Translations under genes and position numbers: made by a program
DNA from: Eopsaltria australis
Lineage: Eukaryota > Chordata > Aves > Passeriformes > Petroicidae
Assembly (NCBI GenBank): GCA_034509425.1
Contig: JAVTVJ010001154.1
Coordinates: 1-64,000, forward strand
Direction of reading: 5' to 3'
Length of the DNA stretch: 64,000 nt
Shown here: piece after piece, positions 1-11,313 of the stretch
How positions within the stretch are numbered: the stretch's first letter is position 1
How the letters are laid out: every line of letters begins with the position of its first letter
The notes under the pieces: generated by a model
Told to the model about the DNA's origin: nothing
Databases searched by the model: none
Seen by the model: the letters and a program-made list of their open reading frames with translations, nothing else

Positions 1-285
1 CCGCTTTACCCGAGCCCCGTCTACTCCCCGCTTTACCCGAGCCCCCTTTACTCCCCGCTTTACCCGAGCCCCGTCTACTCCCCGCTTTACCCGAGCCCCG
101 TTTACTCCCCGCTTTACCCGAGCCCCGTCTACTCCCCGCTTTACCCGAGCCCCGTCTACTCCCCGCTTTACCCGAGCCCCGTCTACTACCCGCTTTACTC
201 GAGCCCCGTCTACTCCCGCTTTACTCGAGCCCCGTTTACTCCCCGCTTTACCCGAGGCCCGTCTACTCCCTGCTTTATCCCAGCC
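1..285. repeat. 27-bp GC-rich minisatellite
   Basis: About 10.5 head-to-tail copies of a 27-bp unit beginning CCGCTTTACCCGAGCCCC and ending in a TCTACTCC-like block. Copies start at 1, 28, 55, 82, 109, 136, 163, 190, 216 and 243; the 190 copy is one base short and the last copy (from about 270) is diverged. The array runs off the left edge, so its full length is unknown. The main variation between copies is GTCTACT versus GTTTACT. Because 27 is a multiple of three, one minus-strand frame stays open through the array with a nine-residue repeat (GVDGARVKR), but the 26-bp copy breaks that frame. This looks like a non-coding minisatellite. Confidence 0.95.
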
Positions 286-790
286 AAATTTTTGCTCCAC
301 TTTATGGCAATATTTTGCTGTATTTTGGACACATTTTGAGCCGTTTTGTTGGATTTTAATTGGATTTTTTTGTGTTGAATGGCTATTTTCCTCCAATTTT
401 TAGGTGTATTTTGAGATTCTTTGTGTACATTTTGGGCCATTTTTATTGGGATTTGTATGGGTTTTTAATTGTGTTTTTATGGGATTTTTGTTGGATTTTT
501 CTGGGATTTTCATGTATTTTGGGGTTATATTGAGCTGATTTTTGGGAATATTTTTGGGATTGTTTGGACACATTTTCAGTCATTTTGGTGGGATTTTTAT
601 GGGATTTTTATGGGGTTTTCCTTGAATTTTGAGGTTATTTTGCTTCAATTTTTGGGAATATTTTGGGATTTTTTTGGGCACATTTTGTACCGTTTCTGTG
701 GGATTTTTCTGGGATTTTTGTGGGATCTCAAGGGTTTTTTTTCTGGGGTTTTCATTGTTTTTTGGGGTTATTGTTTTGGAGAAGTCTGCC
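286..790. repeat. Degenerate T/G-rich tandem array
   Basis: Strongly T- and G-rich, C- and A-poor on the plus strand, made of short GGGATTTTT-like words in a longer, decayed period. A landmark resembling ACATTTTGnGCCnTTT followed by GGGAT recurs near 329, 426, 569 and 678, that is at intervals of roughly 100-145 bp. A second landmark (CAATTTTTGGGAATATTTTGGGAT-like, split by substitutions) recurs near 395, 537 and 647, about 30 bp before three of the first. This phase relation supports a higher-order tandem repeat rather than simple low complexity. A 117-codon plus-strand frame (469-822), all F, G, W and I, is a translation of this composition and not a gene. Confidence 0.8.
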
Positions 791-2352
791 TCTTTTTGTT
801 AACAATCCCACCTTGCTTCTGATTGATATTCATCCTCTAGGCTCGAGTTGTTTAACAGAGTCTGCTGGCCTTTACCTTTGGGTGACCAGAATAGTTGGAT
901 ATTATCAAATACAGATAGTAACTGGAGATTGGCAGGATCTGTAGAAGAGCTTCTGCTCTCCATGAACCCTAAATGTGCTCCTGAGGGCAGAAGAAAAGCA
1001 GTGGTGGAGAGTACCACAGCCAAGGTTGGGTCCATAAACTACTTCAGAATTATCAGCTCTAGTGGGTTTTTTTTAAGGTGGCTAGAGGAGTTTTGAAGAC
1101 TGGGATGGGAGTTTAAATATATTCCAAGAAGGAGTGGCAAAGAGGCTGGTTTTAGATAAAGAAGTGAGAATGTGAGAGGAGGAAGTGCGGCATCCAGAGG
1201 AACACGAGAGTCTTTTAGAGCCTGTTTGAACAGAAGCTCAGAAGTTTTCTTTTGAAGGAAAACCTAGGTGGTTGTGTTATACCTGCAGTGTAATTCACAG
1301 TCATCCCACACACAGCCCAGTGTTGCTGTGTTAATTGAAGATTTAGTCATCCAGGGAGATTAGCCCAGTGTACACCTTGAAAATTGCACATCATTAAACT
1401 GAAGTTAATGCTGGACAGTTTTTGCGGAAAGTTAATCATTTTGTCCTCCAGATCCTTGGAGAGCCGTGAGAAAAATTATACTCCTTTACCTCTTTTTCAG
1501 AGTGTAGTCTGCATTTAATTTTTCTGGTGCTTGTCAGTGTGCATTTAATCCTCATGGTGTTGTCTTTTTGATTCTGTTACTTCATGACCGTCACAAAATA
1601 TGCAGCAGCAAAATGCATCAAGAAACAAAATGCTACATTTACCAAAAATAAACAAAGAGCTCTGTATTATATTAGCCAGACTTTGCTATTAACATTTCAT
1701 GAGCAGAGATTAATAAAACATTACATAATTAAATATTTTATATTATCAATTACTTCTGATTAGCAAGCTCATTAAGAGTGTGGAAAAATATGATAGGTTG
1801 GACACTCTTCAGTACTATATATGATGCTGGAATGGCAAACATGTTGCTTTAATAAGTCATAGTTGATTTGGTGCAAATCACACATTCATTTAGCAAGTTT
1901 ATTCTTTTAACCAAACTAATCAAAAATAATTGTTACATAACTACTTGTCAGTAATTAGTTTATGCTTTAACTGGTGTGCAGAAAGTCAAATTTTCAATTC
2001 TTCCTGCATTATTTATTTGGATAACTTTGATTAGATAATTCTCAGATTGACCTGGAGGTGATTTGTTGGCAGGAAGACAGTATTTATTGCACGTGAAAAG
2101 GTTTTGTTCATGTATTCTGGCTTCAGAAGGGTTTTCATAAGATGCCTACCTTTAGGAAGTATTTATGCGGCAATTACATAGTATTTATTTATACCCCTAT
2201 GCACCAGATAAGCTAGCTTGTAAAAGCCTTGCTCAGGCTGCTGAGGAATAATTTGCAGGAGCTGACTGAGCAAACTCAATCTGACACCACTAACATCACT
2301 TCTAAAAGCTGTCTCTTTCCCCAGTGATGGAGATTTTTCTCCTCTCAGTATG
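791..2352. other. Unique sequence, no gene seen
   Basis: Ordinary mixed-composition sequence to about 1500, then AT-rich with many TAAT words (for example 1700-1770). Short open frames on both strands near 800-1100 overlap one another and have no recognisable product. Confidence 0.7.
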
Positions 2353-2623
2353 CTCCCCTCCTCCTTCTCCCCCTCCTTCTCCCCCTCCTTCTCCCCCTCC
2401 TTCTCCCCCTCCTTCTCCCCCTCCTTCTCCCCCTCCTTCTCCCCCTCCTTCTCCCCCTCCTTCTCCCCCCTCCTCCTTCTCCCCCTCCTTCTCCCCTCCT
2501 CCTTCTCCCCCTCCTTCTCCCCTCCTTCTCCCCCTCCTTCTCCCCTCCTTCCCCCCCTCTTCTCCCCCTCCTTCTCCCCCTCCTTCTCCCCCTCCTTCTC
2601 CCCCTCCTTCTCCTTCTCCCCTC
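2353..2623. repeat. Pure pyrimidine tract, 12-bp CT-rich tandem repeat
   Basis: 271 consecutive bases with no purine on the plus strand. The core is a 12-bp unit, CTCCTTCTCCCC, repeated almost perfectly at first and then with small insertions and deletions (CTCCTCC, CCCCCC and CTTCTC variants) toward the right end. All three plus frames and the minus frames lack stops because of composition, giving spurious 100-residue P/S-rich or G/E-rich open frames. Such homopurine-homopyrimidine tracts are known to form intramolecular triplex (H-DNA) under supercoiling and are length-variable. Confidence 0.97.
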
Positions 2624-3375
2624 AATTTTTAAAGGCTGTATTCTGGTACTAGGAGAAGCCTAGTAATAGAGAGTTCTACTAACTAAACCACATACTCCTC
2701 TAGACATCTTTCTCTTCCATTTTTAACCCCAAAATAATAAATCTCCCTGTTCAGACTTCTCTCTACTCTGCATGCTTTCAATTTTCACTGCTTAAAAAGT
2801 GGATATTTTCAGGAGTCATGTATTAAAATTTATCTGTTATGAATTGAAAGGGTGTTGGTTTTTTCTGCAGTGCTTGCTGTAAAGAGAAAATCTTTGTCCT
2901 CTCACACCTTGGCTCACTTGGGAATTCAGCCACTTTTCTAGGATTTTATATGGTCCCCTGTGGTATTTGATGATCATTCTTTAAATAGCAATGTATTCTG
3001 TCGTACTCTTCTGTTCCCTGAAACTACTCTGTTTATCCTGAAATGCTCTTCTATTTGTTGTGGAAATTCTCAGCTTTTCTGAGAAAGGGACTGGTAAAAA
3101 AATGTCTTTATAGAAATTCTTCATCTATTGACAATCCTGCAGCAGCACAGGGCACAGCAGCAGGGGGAGGGTTTGAGTGGAGGAACACATATCAATTAAA
3201 TAAAAGGCAGCTCAGACTGTTCTCCTCTCTGCTACACAGTTGCTGTTATCCTGATCCAGTTTGTGCCAAATGCCCTCAAAAGCTGGCCTGGGAAATGTTT
3301 GAAATAAGGCTAACAAGCAAAAGATTAAATGTAATGACTGTCTTTTCTGTCTTCTAGCTTATTTTTTTTTAATAT
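2624..3375. other. Unique sequence, no gene seen
   Basis: AT-rich unique sequence. A 104-codon plus frame at 3043-3357 has no recognisable domain, no splice context I would trust and ordinary composition; I regard it as chance. Confidence 0.65.
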
Positions 3376-3815
3376 CGATTACTTTAAACCTTGATAGGTG
3401 AAGAGCCATTTAGAGTAAGTAGCAAGGCTTAATCAAGACCAATGAGGTTATTTAATTTTCTTTACAACATCTTTTAGCCAACTGATACAATGTCAAATTT
3501 TTATCACAATTATAATCGTGATCCAAATGAGAAATACAGTACTGTTAATTCCCCTTGTTTAATTAAAACTGCGAAAAGTGCAGTTGATGGTGGCGTAAGA
3601 AGGAAAATACCTGAGGGTAATTGTTTCGAAAGCAATCATTCGCGAATATCTAAATTGAACTTGTTTGAAAGGGAGGATGAGCAAACATTTACATACGAAA
3701 TGTAAATTTCATACACAGTACGAGTTCCCACAGTTAGAGAGCTCATCTGCATTTAGGAGATTACGAGAGAAGAGAAATAATTTTTTACGTAAATGAACAA
3801 TGTAAAGTAAGTGCG
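3376..3815. promoter_or_regulatory. Candidate non-coding regulatory element: CpG cluster in AT-rich DNA
   Basis: Twelve CpGs lie at 3376, 3517, 3572, 3594, 3627, 3641, 3643, 3696, 3721, 3764, 3788 and 3814, all in AT-rich context, whereas neighbouring kilobases have very few. The block also has a perfect 10-bp palindrome ATTCGCGAAT (3638-3647), TTCGAA (3625-3630), TTACGTAA (3785-3792, a shape bound by PAR-bZIP/C/EBP-type factors) and an 8-bp inverted repeat ATTTACAT/ATGTAAAT (3687-3694 and 3700-3707, 5-base loop). Retained AT-context CpGs and dense palindromes are typical of constrained enhancers. A 71-codon plus frame (3490-3705) covers part of it but has no known motif. Function is inferred; conservation cannot be tested here. 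Confidence 0.4.
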
Positions 3816-6800
3816 AATCAAGGACAGAATTCACTGGACTCAGAAGTTATGAAAGGAGAGAGAAAAAACTACTTGTTTTCAAGGCAAGTTACCATTAATG
3901 CTTTGAGTTTTTTTCTGGGAGAAGACAGTGACCGAGTAGTAGTAACAGTGAATTTTTATAAAAGCATGGCACAGGGAATTTTGTCTTTACAGAGGCAGAG
4001 ATCCCTTTTAGAGGTAAAACTGGAAAATCTCAGTCCTAAGAGGTAAAGGTGGAGTCTGGCTGCATGAAAATCAGTAGCAAAAATTGTTAACTTTTTGAAA
4101 AGAACCAGGATTTTTCTCATTGTTACCTATTGGAGTAAGCACTGAACCAGAACCAGTCTGGATTCTGACTCTTAAGTCTACATGATAAATACATTATCAT
4201 GATCTTGTCCTCACTTTCAAACCTGCATGGTTTGAAAGTTTCTCACTAACTGCATAGACAATTAAATAAAAGGTTCTATTAATATAAAAGTAAATGTTGT
4301 AATGTAACATATTAGGTTTGGTGTTTGTGGTACGAACATTTTACAGTTGTTTATGACTAAATTCTGTCTCATCCCATGATGTAAGGGCTTTACAGAAGGA
4401 CTCCTTCAATTTTTTAATTTCATTCTGCATATAGGACCCTAAGCCGGATTTTCCTTGCAGTTCTGAAGTTGCTGGGAATGTTGATTGAATGATTTGGCTT
4501 ATCCTGAGAATGGTGTTCTCCCGCATGCATGTCCGTGTTCGTACCCAGCTAGCTAAGCCCCATACAAATGTGAGAAGAGTGATTAGGCAATGTTCAGCCT
4601 TGAGGTGTCACAAGGGCACCGTTTGATTCTGAGTGTTTGGGGAACTCATGGACTGCCTATTGGACACTTGGAGGAGGATCTTGCACAGCTGTTGGAGAAG
4701 GCTGGTGGCATTTAGTTGGGAGAACAGAGGTAGCTGTGAACCAACCTGAAGTATAAGCAGCTGAAAAAAAATACTATTCAATGTATGGTGAGTCACATTT
4801 CAGGGGCTGTTCTGAATAAAGTGAGCAGCAGTTCTTGGCCTTCGCATGAGCAGTCTGCTATGGGGATTGACAGACAAGGAAGCAAAGGAGGAGGGAAAAA
4901 AAGTCCAGGTTTTTTTGCCTGGCATTTGCTTTAAAATAAAGCTCTGCTATAAAATGCATACCAAGTGTATGTGGACACCTAAGCTGTTTCTGGGTGCAGG
5001 GGTAGGCATCCCGAAACAGGTAATTAATACCCTGCAGTGGGGCTGAAATAAGCAGGAGAGGATTTGGTCTGCAGTGAGGTCCATTGCTGTGGATAGTGCC
5101 CAACCCTTTAGACTACAGATTGATCCTCTCAATTTACTACCTACTTGTAATTAGGATAATGACTTAAAACACCTTAAATCTTGAAACACCTACCAGGGAT
5201 GTGTGAAGGAGCTAGACAGTCTATTCCCAGCCGTCACATCTATTCCACCTCGTGTGAAGCAGTCCAAGAATCACTGCCTGAGAGTGAACGAGCATGAACG
5301 AGACTCTCCAAGCCGTGGTTAAAGGATGGAGAAGGTCTGGTGCCAGAACAAAGGCCCTACAGAATTTTATCCTCACAGGAGGAGCACAGGAGGGTTCCCT
5401 AATCCAGGATTCTCTAATTTCTGCTTCAGAAATCAGCATGTGCCTGAGCACCATGTGTACAGAAAGGCTGATTTGTCTGGACTGTGTTGTACCTACTAAG
5501 CACAATCTACAAACTTGGCCATCCATCTTGAATAGAGGAAGGAAAAGAATTTGTGTTTTTCACATGATTTAAAAAATTGAACAGTCAGTGCACAGCACGT
5601 TAAATGACTTTCAATGAAAATTAGTGGGTGATATAATTACTGCGTACTGGCCACTGTATAAGCATCTAGGTTTGTGCAGGCACCTGAGACCCCTCATGCT
5701 AGTACACACATACGAACATTTTTAGTTACACGTGTACTGTTTATGAATACATACATACATAGATTTAAAGAAATCTGCAGGTTTAGGAGACCATTTGAAT
5801 GAAAGTTTAGAAATTAACAAGGATTTTGGTCTAAAATAAAAATTAGTGAAGCTTTAGATGATTTGGTTATCTTGAGCTTCAGTCCTAACAATTTGAATTA
5901 CAAGGTAATACTGTGTAGATATTTCTTTCTCTGACTTCAGGAAAGCACTTAAATATGGAAGTTCCATAAACTTCAATGTGACTTACAGTCACTCAGACTT
6001 ATACACATGCTTCAGTCAGGATTGTGGAATGCTTTTGGCCCTCTGATAGACAGGATTTTTTTTTCCTGGCTATTTTCATTGAATTAAAAATTAAAAACAC
6101 TCTAATTCAAATGTAAACCAGATATTAATACAGTTAATTTTTTCCTATGATATAAAAATGGTGTTTTTCAACCGCTATTGATTTTGAATACTCAAATAGC
6201 AACCTGTGAAGTACCTATAAATAATAAACCTTGCCAATATTTTAAAATTAAAAATTTGTAAAAGTTTCTGAAAGAATTTTGAAAATACTTCAGAGGTTGA
6301 AAACATTTTGAGTCTAATCTACTAAAAATATTCCGTTAGTTTCCCCTCAAACGTATTTTGTTATCAGGATTTAATTAATTGACAATGATTTTGGGCAAAA
6401 CACGTATTTCTCTTCTATATCAAAAGGCAGTCATGGGAAATGGATAGAGTTTCCCAGTAGTCAAGTTTTCTACCACTTTGATGTTATATTCAGGATTCTG
6501 CTTCAATATTTTCCCAGGGTCATCAAGCATTAACCATTTCCTGACACAGGCAGCCTAGTTTGAATTCATACTGCTGACCTGCAGATGAATGACACCATAT
6601 CCAGAACAGCCGGAAAATATCAGCAAAAATGTTACTCATATAAATGATTGATGAATTTTTCTACAGTTCGTTGAATAATTTATTTTCATGACTGGTATTC
6701 AATACACTCTACAGCCAGTCTTAAACCTACTCTAATAAGTAGGCACTATCCATCACCTGTCAATGACCGATGCTGCACCCCTGCCATCCAGGTCCCATAA

Positions 6801-9160
6801 TTCTCCATTTTAAAGGGAAAAAAGAGTAAGTCTGGTCACCTTTTCTTCAACCTTCAAAACCTCTTCTGAAGTTAAAATACCGGATGCTTATGTTAACCTT
6901 TCTGACAAGTTCTTCCAGACTTTGTGGCAGATTGCCCAGTTCTGCTTCGGTGGAGCCGTGGCAGCGGCAGTGCCTGGCGGTGCAGCCGGACACCAGCTGG
7001 CAGTGATGGTGCTGCTTTGGGACGGCGTGGAAAGGAAGTTCTGAGTCAGTGCTTCTGCAGGCTGATCCTTGGTTACAAGGCTGTCTGGGTCTAGCTACCC
7101 ACTACCTTCTGCAGAAAGCTCTCTCCTACTTTTGGATGTAGCCATCCTTCCCCTCCCAGCTCTGTACCTGACAAAAGTGGAAGTGATCAGCAATTCCATC
7201 TGACATCCAATAAGAATTTGGTTTTTGCATACCAGTAATAACTCTCATTTAGGCATTCCTTTTTCTGTCTGAAGCCATGCTTCATTCACAAAAGTTCTCC
7301 AGTAGAAACTTAGAAAGAAACAGTTTTTGGGGTGATGATTTTTATCCAAAGTCATGACTACTTCAGTTTGTGTTGTACAGATTCCAAGATTGTTGACCTC
7401 TGGAAAGATTCTAAGAGATCTAATGTAGTTCACCGTGACAGTAGGCTAAATTTTGAGGGTTTTAATCTATAAGCGGAAAATTGAAATCACCATCTTTTAT
7501 ATTGGTTCCTTTACATAATCATCTCAACCAGATAATGAGTCTGTATTTATGAATATTTTCTTCCTCGAGGTGTTCCAGCTGTCAAGTGGTACCATGTGCA
7601 GGCAGTTTTGTTCATGCTATGTGCTATCAGCTGGACACAACCTCTGATGGTGAAATTTTTTCTTCCCTTTGGAATGTCTTTTCTTCTTTAGGCCTTTAAA
7701 TTTTGGAATTTTAGACTTGGATTTGTAATGATTTTCTGTCTAAAATGATGCATGTCCTGATCTGAGAGATAGAAGATGGGATAGACTGCCCAGAGGAGCC
7801 ACAGTCCACCTGTATGCTTTTAGCTGTTATTTAGATGTCTTATTTCTACTCTTCCTTTGTATGAAATTTTTCACATGTTAGTACCTGCTACTCAATGATA
7901 AGAAGAATTGGGACATTCAGACTATAATGATACATTTGAATAAACGAGAATTAGTATCATATTTAGTGTTTGAATGATTGTTTATTTTTTGTTTTAAATT
8001 AAAATTTATTTAGTCAATGCTGTGTTCACAGAAAGTTAACTTACATGTGTATATGTCAATAATAGAAAAGTGGTTCCAGAAAAATAGGGTCTTTCAAAGA
8101 GGTGAAATTTCTTCTTATGTGTGTTCAGTTACACAGGTAGGACAGTTACATAATTCTGTGAGTGGATAATTTTAAAGCAATGACTGACTTAAAATTAATA
8201 TCATGAGAAACTTTTTGAATCACTTTGAGCTGAAAGAATATCTGTGAAAGTAATGTCCAGTTCCTAAGGGTTTTTTGTGTTGCCCTTTTTAAAGGGAAGA
8301 GAGGATAAATGGGAAGTGTGGTGAAGCCATCTTCTACATTTCTGCACAGGTGGAGATGGGAATACATTTGATAACAGAATTTATCAGTGCTATTTATAAT
8401 GATTACAAGAATTGTTACCAGACTGCAAAGTGCTGCTGCAGGCCCACATCCATTTTATATCATGTTCTGCCTGCATCACATCAAGAATAGTGAGGAATAT
8501 TCGGCCAGGACATGAAGATTAGTGCCTGTCTCAGGAACTGTGCACAGTTTGCAGATCTATATTCAATGACATAATTAACTATGGTATTTCCTCCTCTGTA
8601 ATTTCTTTTCTTCTCTGTAATAATGAACATTGTTTAGAGTTTACAGTCATTGTTACCTAATGAGCCAAAATTCAGACTTCAAACCTAAAGTCACCAAATT
8701 AAGTTAACGAATTTAATATTTTTATTTTTAAATATTGCAGCCATTCCAATTTATGACCATTTTCCTACTTCTTGCAAATTCTTTCTGATATTGTCTTCGA
8801 CAAATATCTGCCATCTTCCTAATGAAATGTGCAGTAACTTCCTTTATGTATTTGAAAGCCCTTTAAAAACTTTATTCTTAATTGCTGAGGGACTGCCTCT
8901 GTGACTCTAAGATATATTGAGATTTATGGTTTTATTACTTTTGCATTTGGATACTGCAGTTTTCTCCTATTTGAAGTGCCAGAGAAATTGGTGAAAATAT
9001 TTCAATTAATACAAAAGGCCACTGCTGGAGTTATTACTTGCTTCAAAAGTTGAAGTATGTTTGTGCTATTCTGAAACTTGTTATAATGATTTCTGGTTCA
9101 AGCCTTTCTGCATTTTAAGACTTTTCACTTGACTTACAAAAGACCCTTGTTGGACCTTAA
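3816..9160. other. Unique sequence, no gene seen
   Basis: About 5.3 kb without a supportable feature. It is AT-rich, especially 5560-6700 and 7900-8400. Short frames at 4850-5130 and 5221-5572 overlap on opposite strands and look like chance. A GC-richer patch lies at 6940-7030. A CATA microsatellite of a few copies sits near 5743-5758. Confidence 0.65.
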
Positions 9161-9475
9161 ATTTGCATATTTGCAAGATTTGTCCATCCATAGGTTTTCA
9201 GCCTCACTTCTGTTTTATTGTCAGCTTTGCTCTGTGCCTTCACTGATGTGCAGCTCTGATTTGATGTGATCAGTTCAGGGTTAGATCTGTATTTACCTTG
9301 TGCTTCCAGCTTCAGGACTACCTGGAATGCAAAGCAGGCTGAATGGTCATATCCATTGCAGCAGGACCGAGTCAGTGTAACTTCTCTTTATGTCTGGAAC
9401 TATTTTTCATTAGCTGTGTATCAGATTGACTGCCTGGGATGAATTTCTCATTTTTATTGCCATAGCATTTGCATA
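9161..9475. promoter_or_regulatory. Two perfect octamer words about 300 bp apart
   Basis: ATTTGCAT, the reverse complement of the POU-factor octamer ATGCAAAT, occurs at 9161-9168 and again at 9468-9475. The first is followed at once by a second half-match, ATTTGCAA. Octamer words occur by chance in AT-rich DNA, so this is only a hint of regulatory function. Confidence 0.15.
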
Positions 9476-11280
9476 TTGACCTGTTCCTCTAAAGGGCTGT
9501 GTTTGCTGTGGAATATGCAATATCCTCCCTGCTATGGGAGGTCATAAACATTTGTAAAGTGCTTAGCCCCAACATGATTAATCCTGAGAGTCTGTCATAG
9601 TTCATATACCAACACCAGACCAATGTGATCTCCTTTTGCACAACTGGGCTTTGGGGAGGTTGTGAAACGTTGATTGTACACAGGCTCTTCCTCTTTGACC
9701 TGCTCGTGTGGGGCTGGCTCTTTCCAGCAAGAGCCTGCTGAATGACCAGGAAGAGGCTACAAGTTTATGGAAGTTTTCCTCATATTGTTTTGCCCTGGGA
9801 ATATTTTCTTGATTACACAGATGGAAAAGGAGAGGTAAATTCTGGAGACTGCAAAAGCTCCATGAAGGATTGTCCTTCCATGATCCTTCAGTGCCCAAGA
9901 TAATTAGCACTGAGTTTTGCTCATCTTGAAAGTGATGCTCATTAGCATTAACTGAAAGGCACAGAAAAGAAAACTTATTCCATACCTCAATAAAAACATA
10001 ATATCAAAAGGTCAACCCATTTTAATTTTCCACATTTCTGAAAAGTGATTTTTATTTTTTTTAAATAAAAAATCAAGCAATCTCCTAGACATTCAAGTGT
10101 TCTCAGAAATGGAAACTAGGAATTTTATAGGTCAATAGAGACACACTAAAACCCCCAGTAGTCAGCTATCAGGAATTTAGATGGGTGTCCTGGTCTATTC
10201 AATACCTGTGTGTGGCACAAATTCATTATCAGGAAAAGGCTGAAAGTTCTGCTGCACTTCCTCCTTAAGTCCTCCCTTATTTGCTCCTCCAGATCATAAC
10301 ACTGGAATAATTGTGTGTTCAACGCAGCTAGAGCAGCCCTGGATTTGACCTCCAGGAACTCCAAGCTACCCTTAACCATAGCTGCCACTATCAGCTCAAT
10401 TCCAAGAAGAAACTTGATGCAGGATTGTCAAAAATGTTGACATGAAATGAAATAGGACAGAATAGAACACAACTCGGAAAAGAAAACAATGTCCTTTGAG
10501 CTGTTTCTACTATCTTCACTCTGTTATTCAAAGTAGTTAAAAGTGACTTACCAAAACCTTCGTCAGAAGTACTTATGTATTTATCTTAGGCTTTATTTAA
10601 TAGAGCACTGATATTATACCATTTAATACATACTCGTATTTAGGTACTATCAAATTATGTATTTTCATTTGTTTTGCATTCACTGAATAGGAATGTTATG
10701 GATATAAACCCTTTCAACATCAAAAATCCTACAAAATCTATAGATATATTCGTATATCACCACGTGCTCATACCTTAACTGTTGGGAATACAACAGTGAG
10801 AGCCATCTATTAACCCCTTCTTTTAAGAAAAGAGAATCACAACTGGAAATTGATAGTGATAGCATTAAAAAAAACCTTGGAAATTTCTATTGCTAATTTA
10901 TCTTAACATAATTTAAGATGGAAGGCACAACTCAGACCAAGGCCTCTCAGACCAAGGTAAATTTTGTATTTTACTAAATGATAAGAGACATAGACAAGTG
11001 ATTGTAATGTAATTGCATATCAGCATGGCTTATGTAGATTAGATAAGGTGCTTCTCTTCATGAAATGTTTGGTGTTGATAATCATGGCATTGGCTTATGT
11101 GGTGGAGTAAGGATCACAAAGCTCAAACATAAGCTTTTGTATTGGTTATAATGTGATAGAATTTGTAAAATATCAAGGTCTGAAGCAATTAAACAGAGGA
11201 TGAGCATTCAACAGTTCTAATTATTCTAGAGCTAAGGATCACTTGGTAAAATGGTTGAGCAGGTGTAAATCAAACAAAGA
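9476..11280. other. Unique sequence, no gene seen
   Basis: No supportable gene. A 102-codon minus frame (9602-9910) and an 80-codon minus frame (10146-10388) carry no motif that I recognise and no start context of note. Confidence 0.65.
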
Positions 11281-11313
11281 TTTTTTTTTTTCTTTTTTTT
11301 TTTTTCCTTTTTT
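11281..11313. repeat. Interrupted poly-T tract
   Basis: T-runs of 11, 13 and 6 bases interrupted by single C or CC. It has no neighbouring retroposon body, so it is probably a simple low-complexity tract and not a poly-A tail on the other strand. Confidence 0.85.

Noticed and set aside
1..285. CRISPR-like array
   Set aside because: Units are contiguous without variable spacers and the sequence is avian-like; it is a minisatellite.
700..748. Strong G-quadruplex
   Set aside because: G-runs are present but the loops are 7-10 bases, so stability would be low; kept only as a side remark.
469..822. 117-codon hydrophobic frame that looks like a membrane protein
   Set aside because: It is a direct translation of the T/G-rich degenerate repeat; residues are almost only F, G, W, I and L, with no topology signal beyond composition.
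2302..2652. Three about 100-codon frames (P/S-rich on plus, G/E-rich on minus)
   Set aside because: Stop-free by composition of the pure pyrimidine tract.
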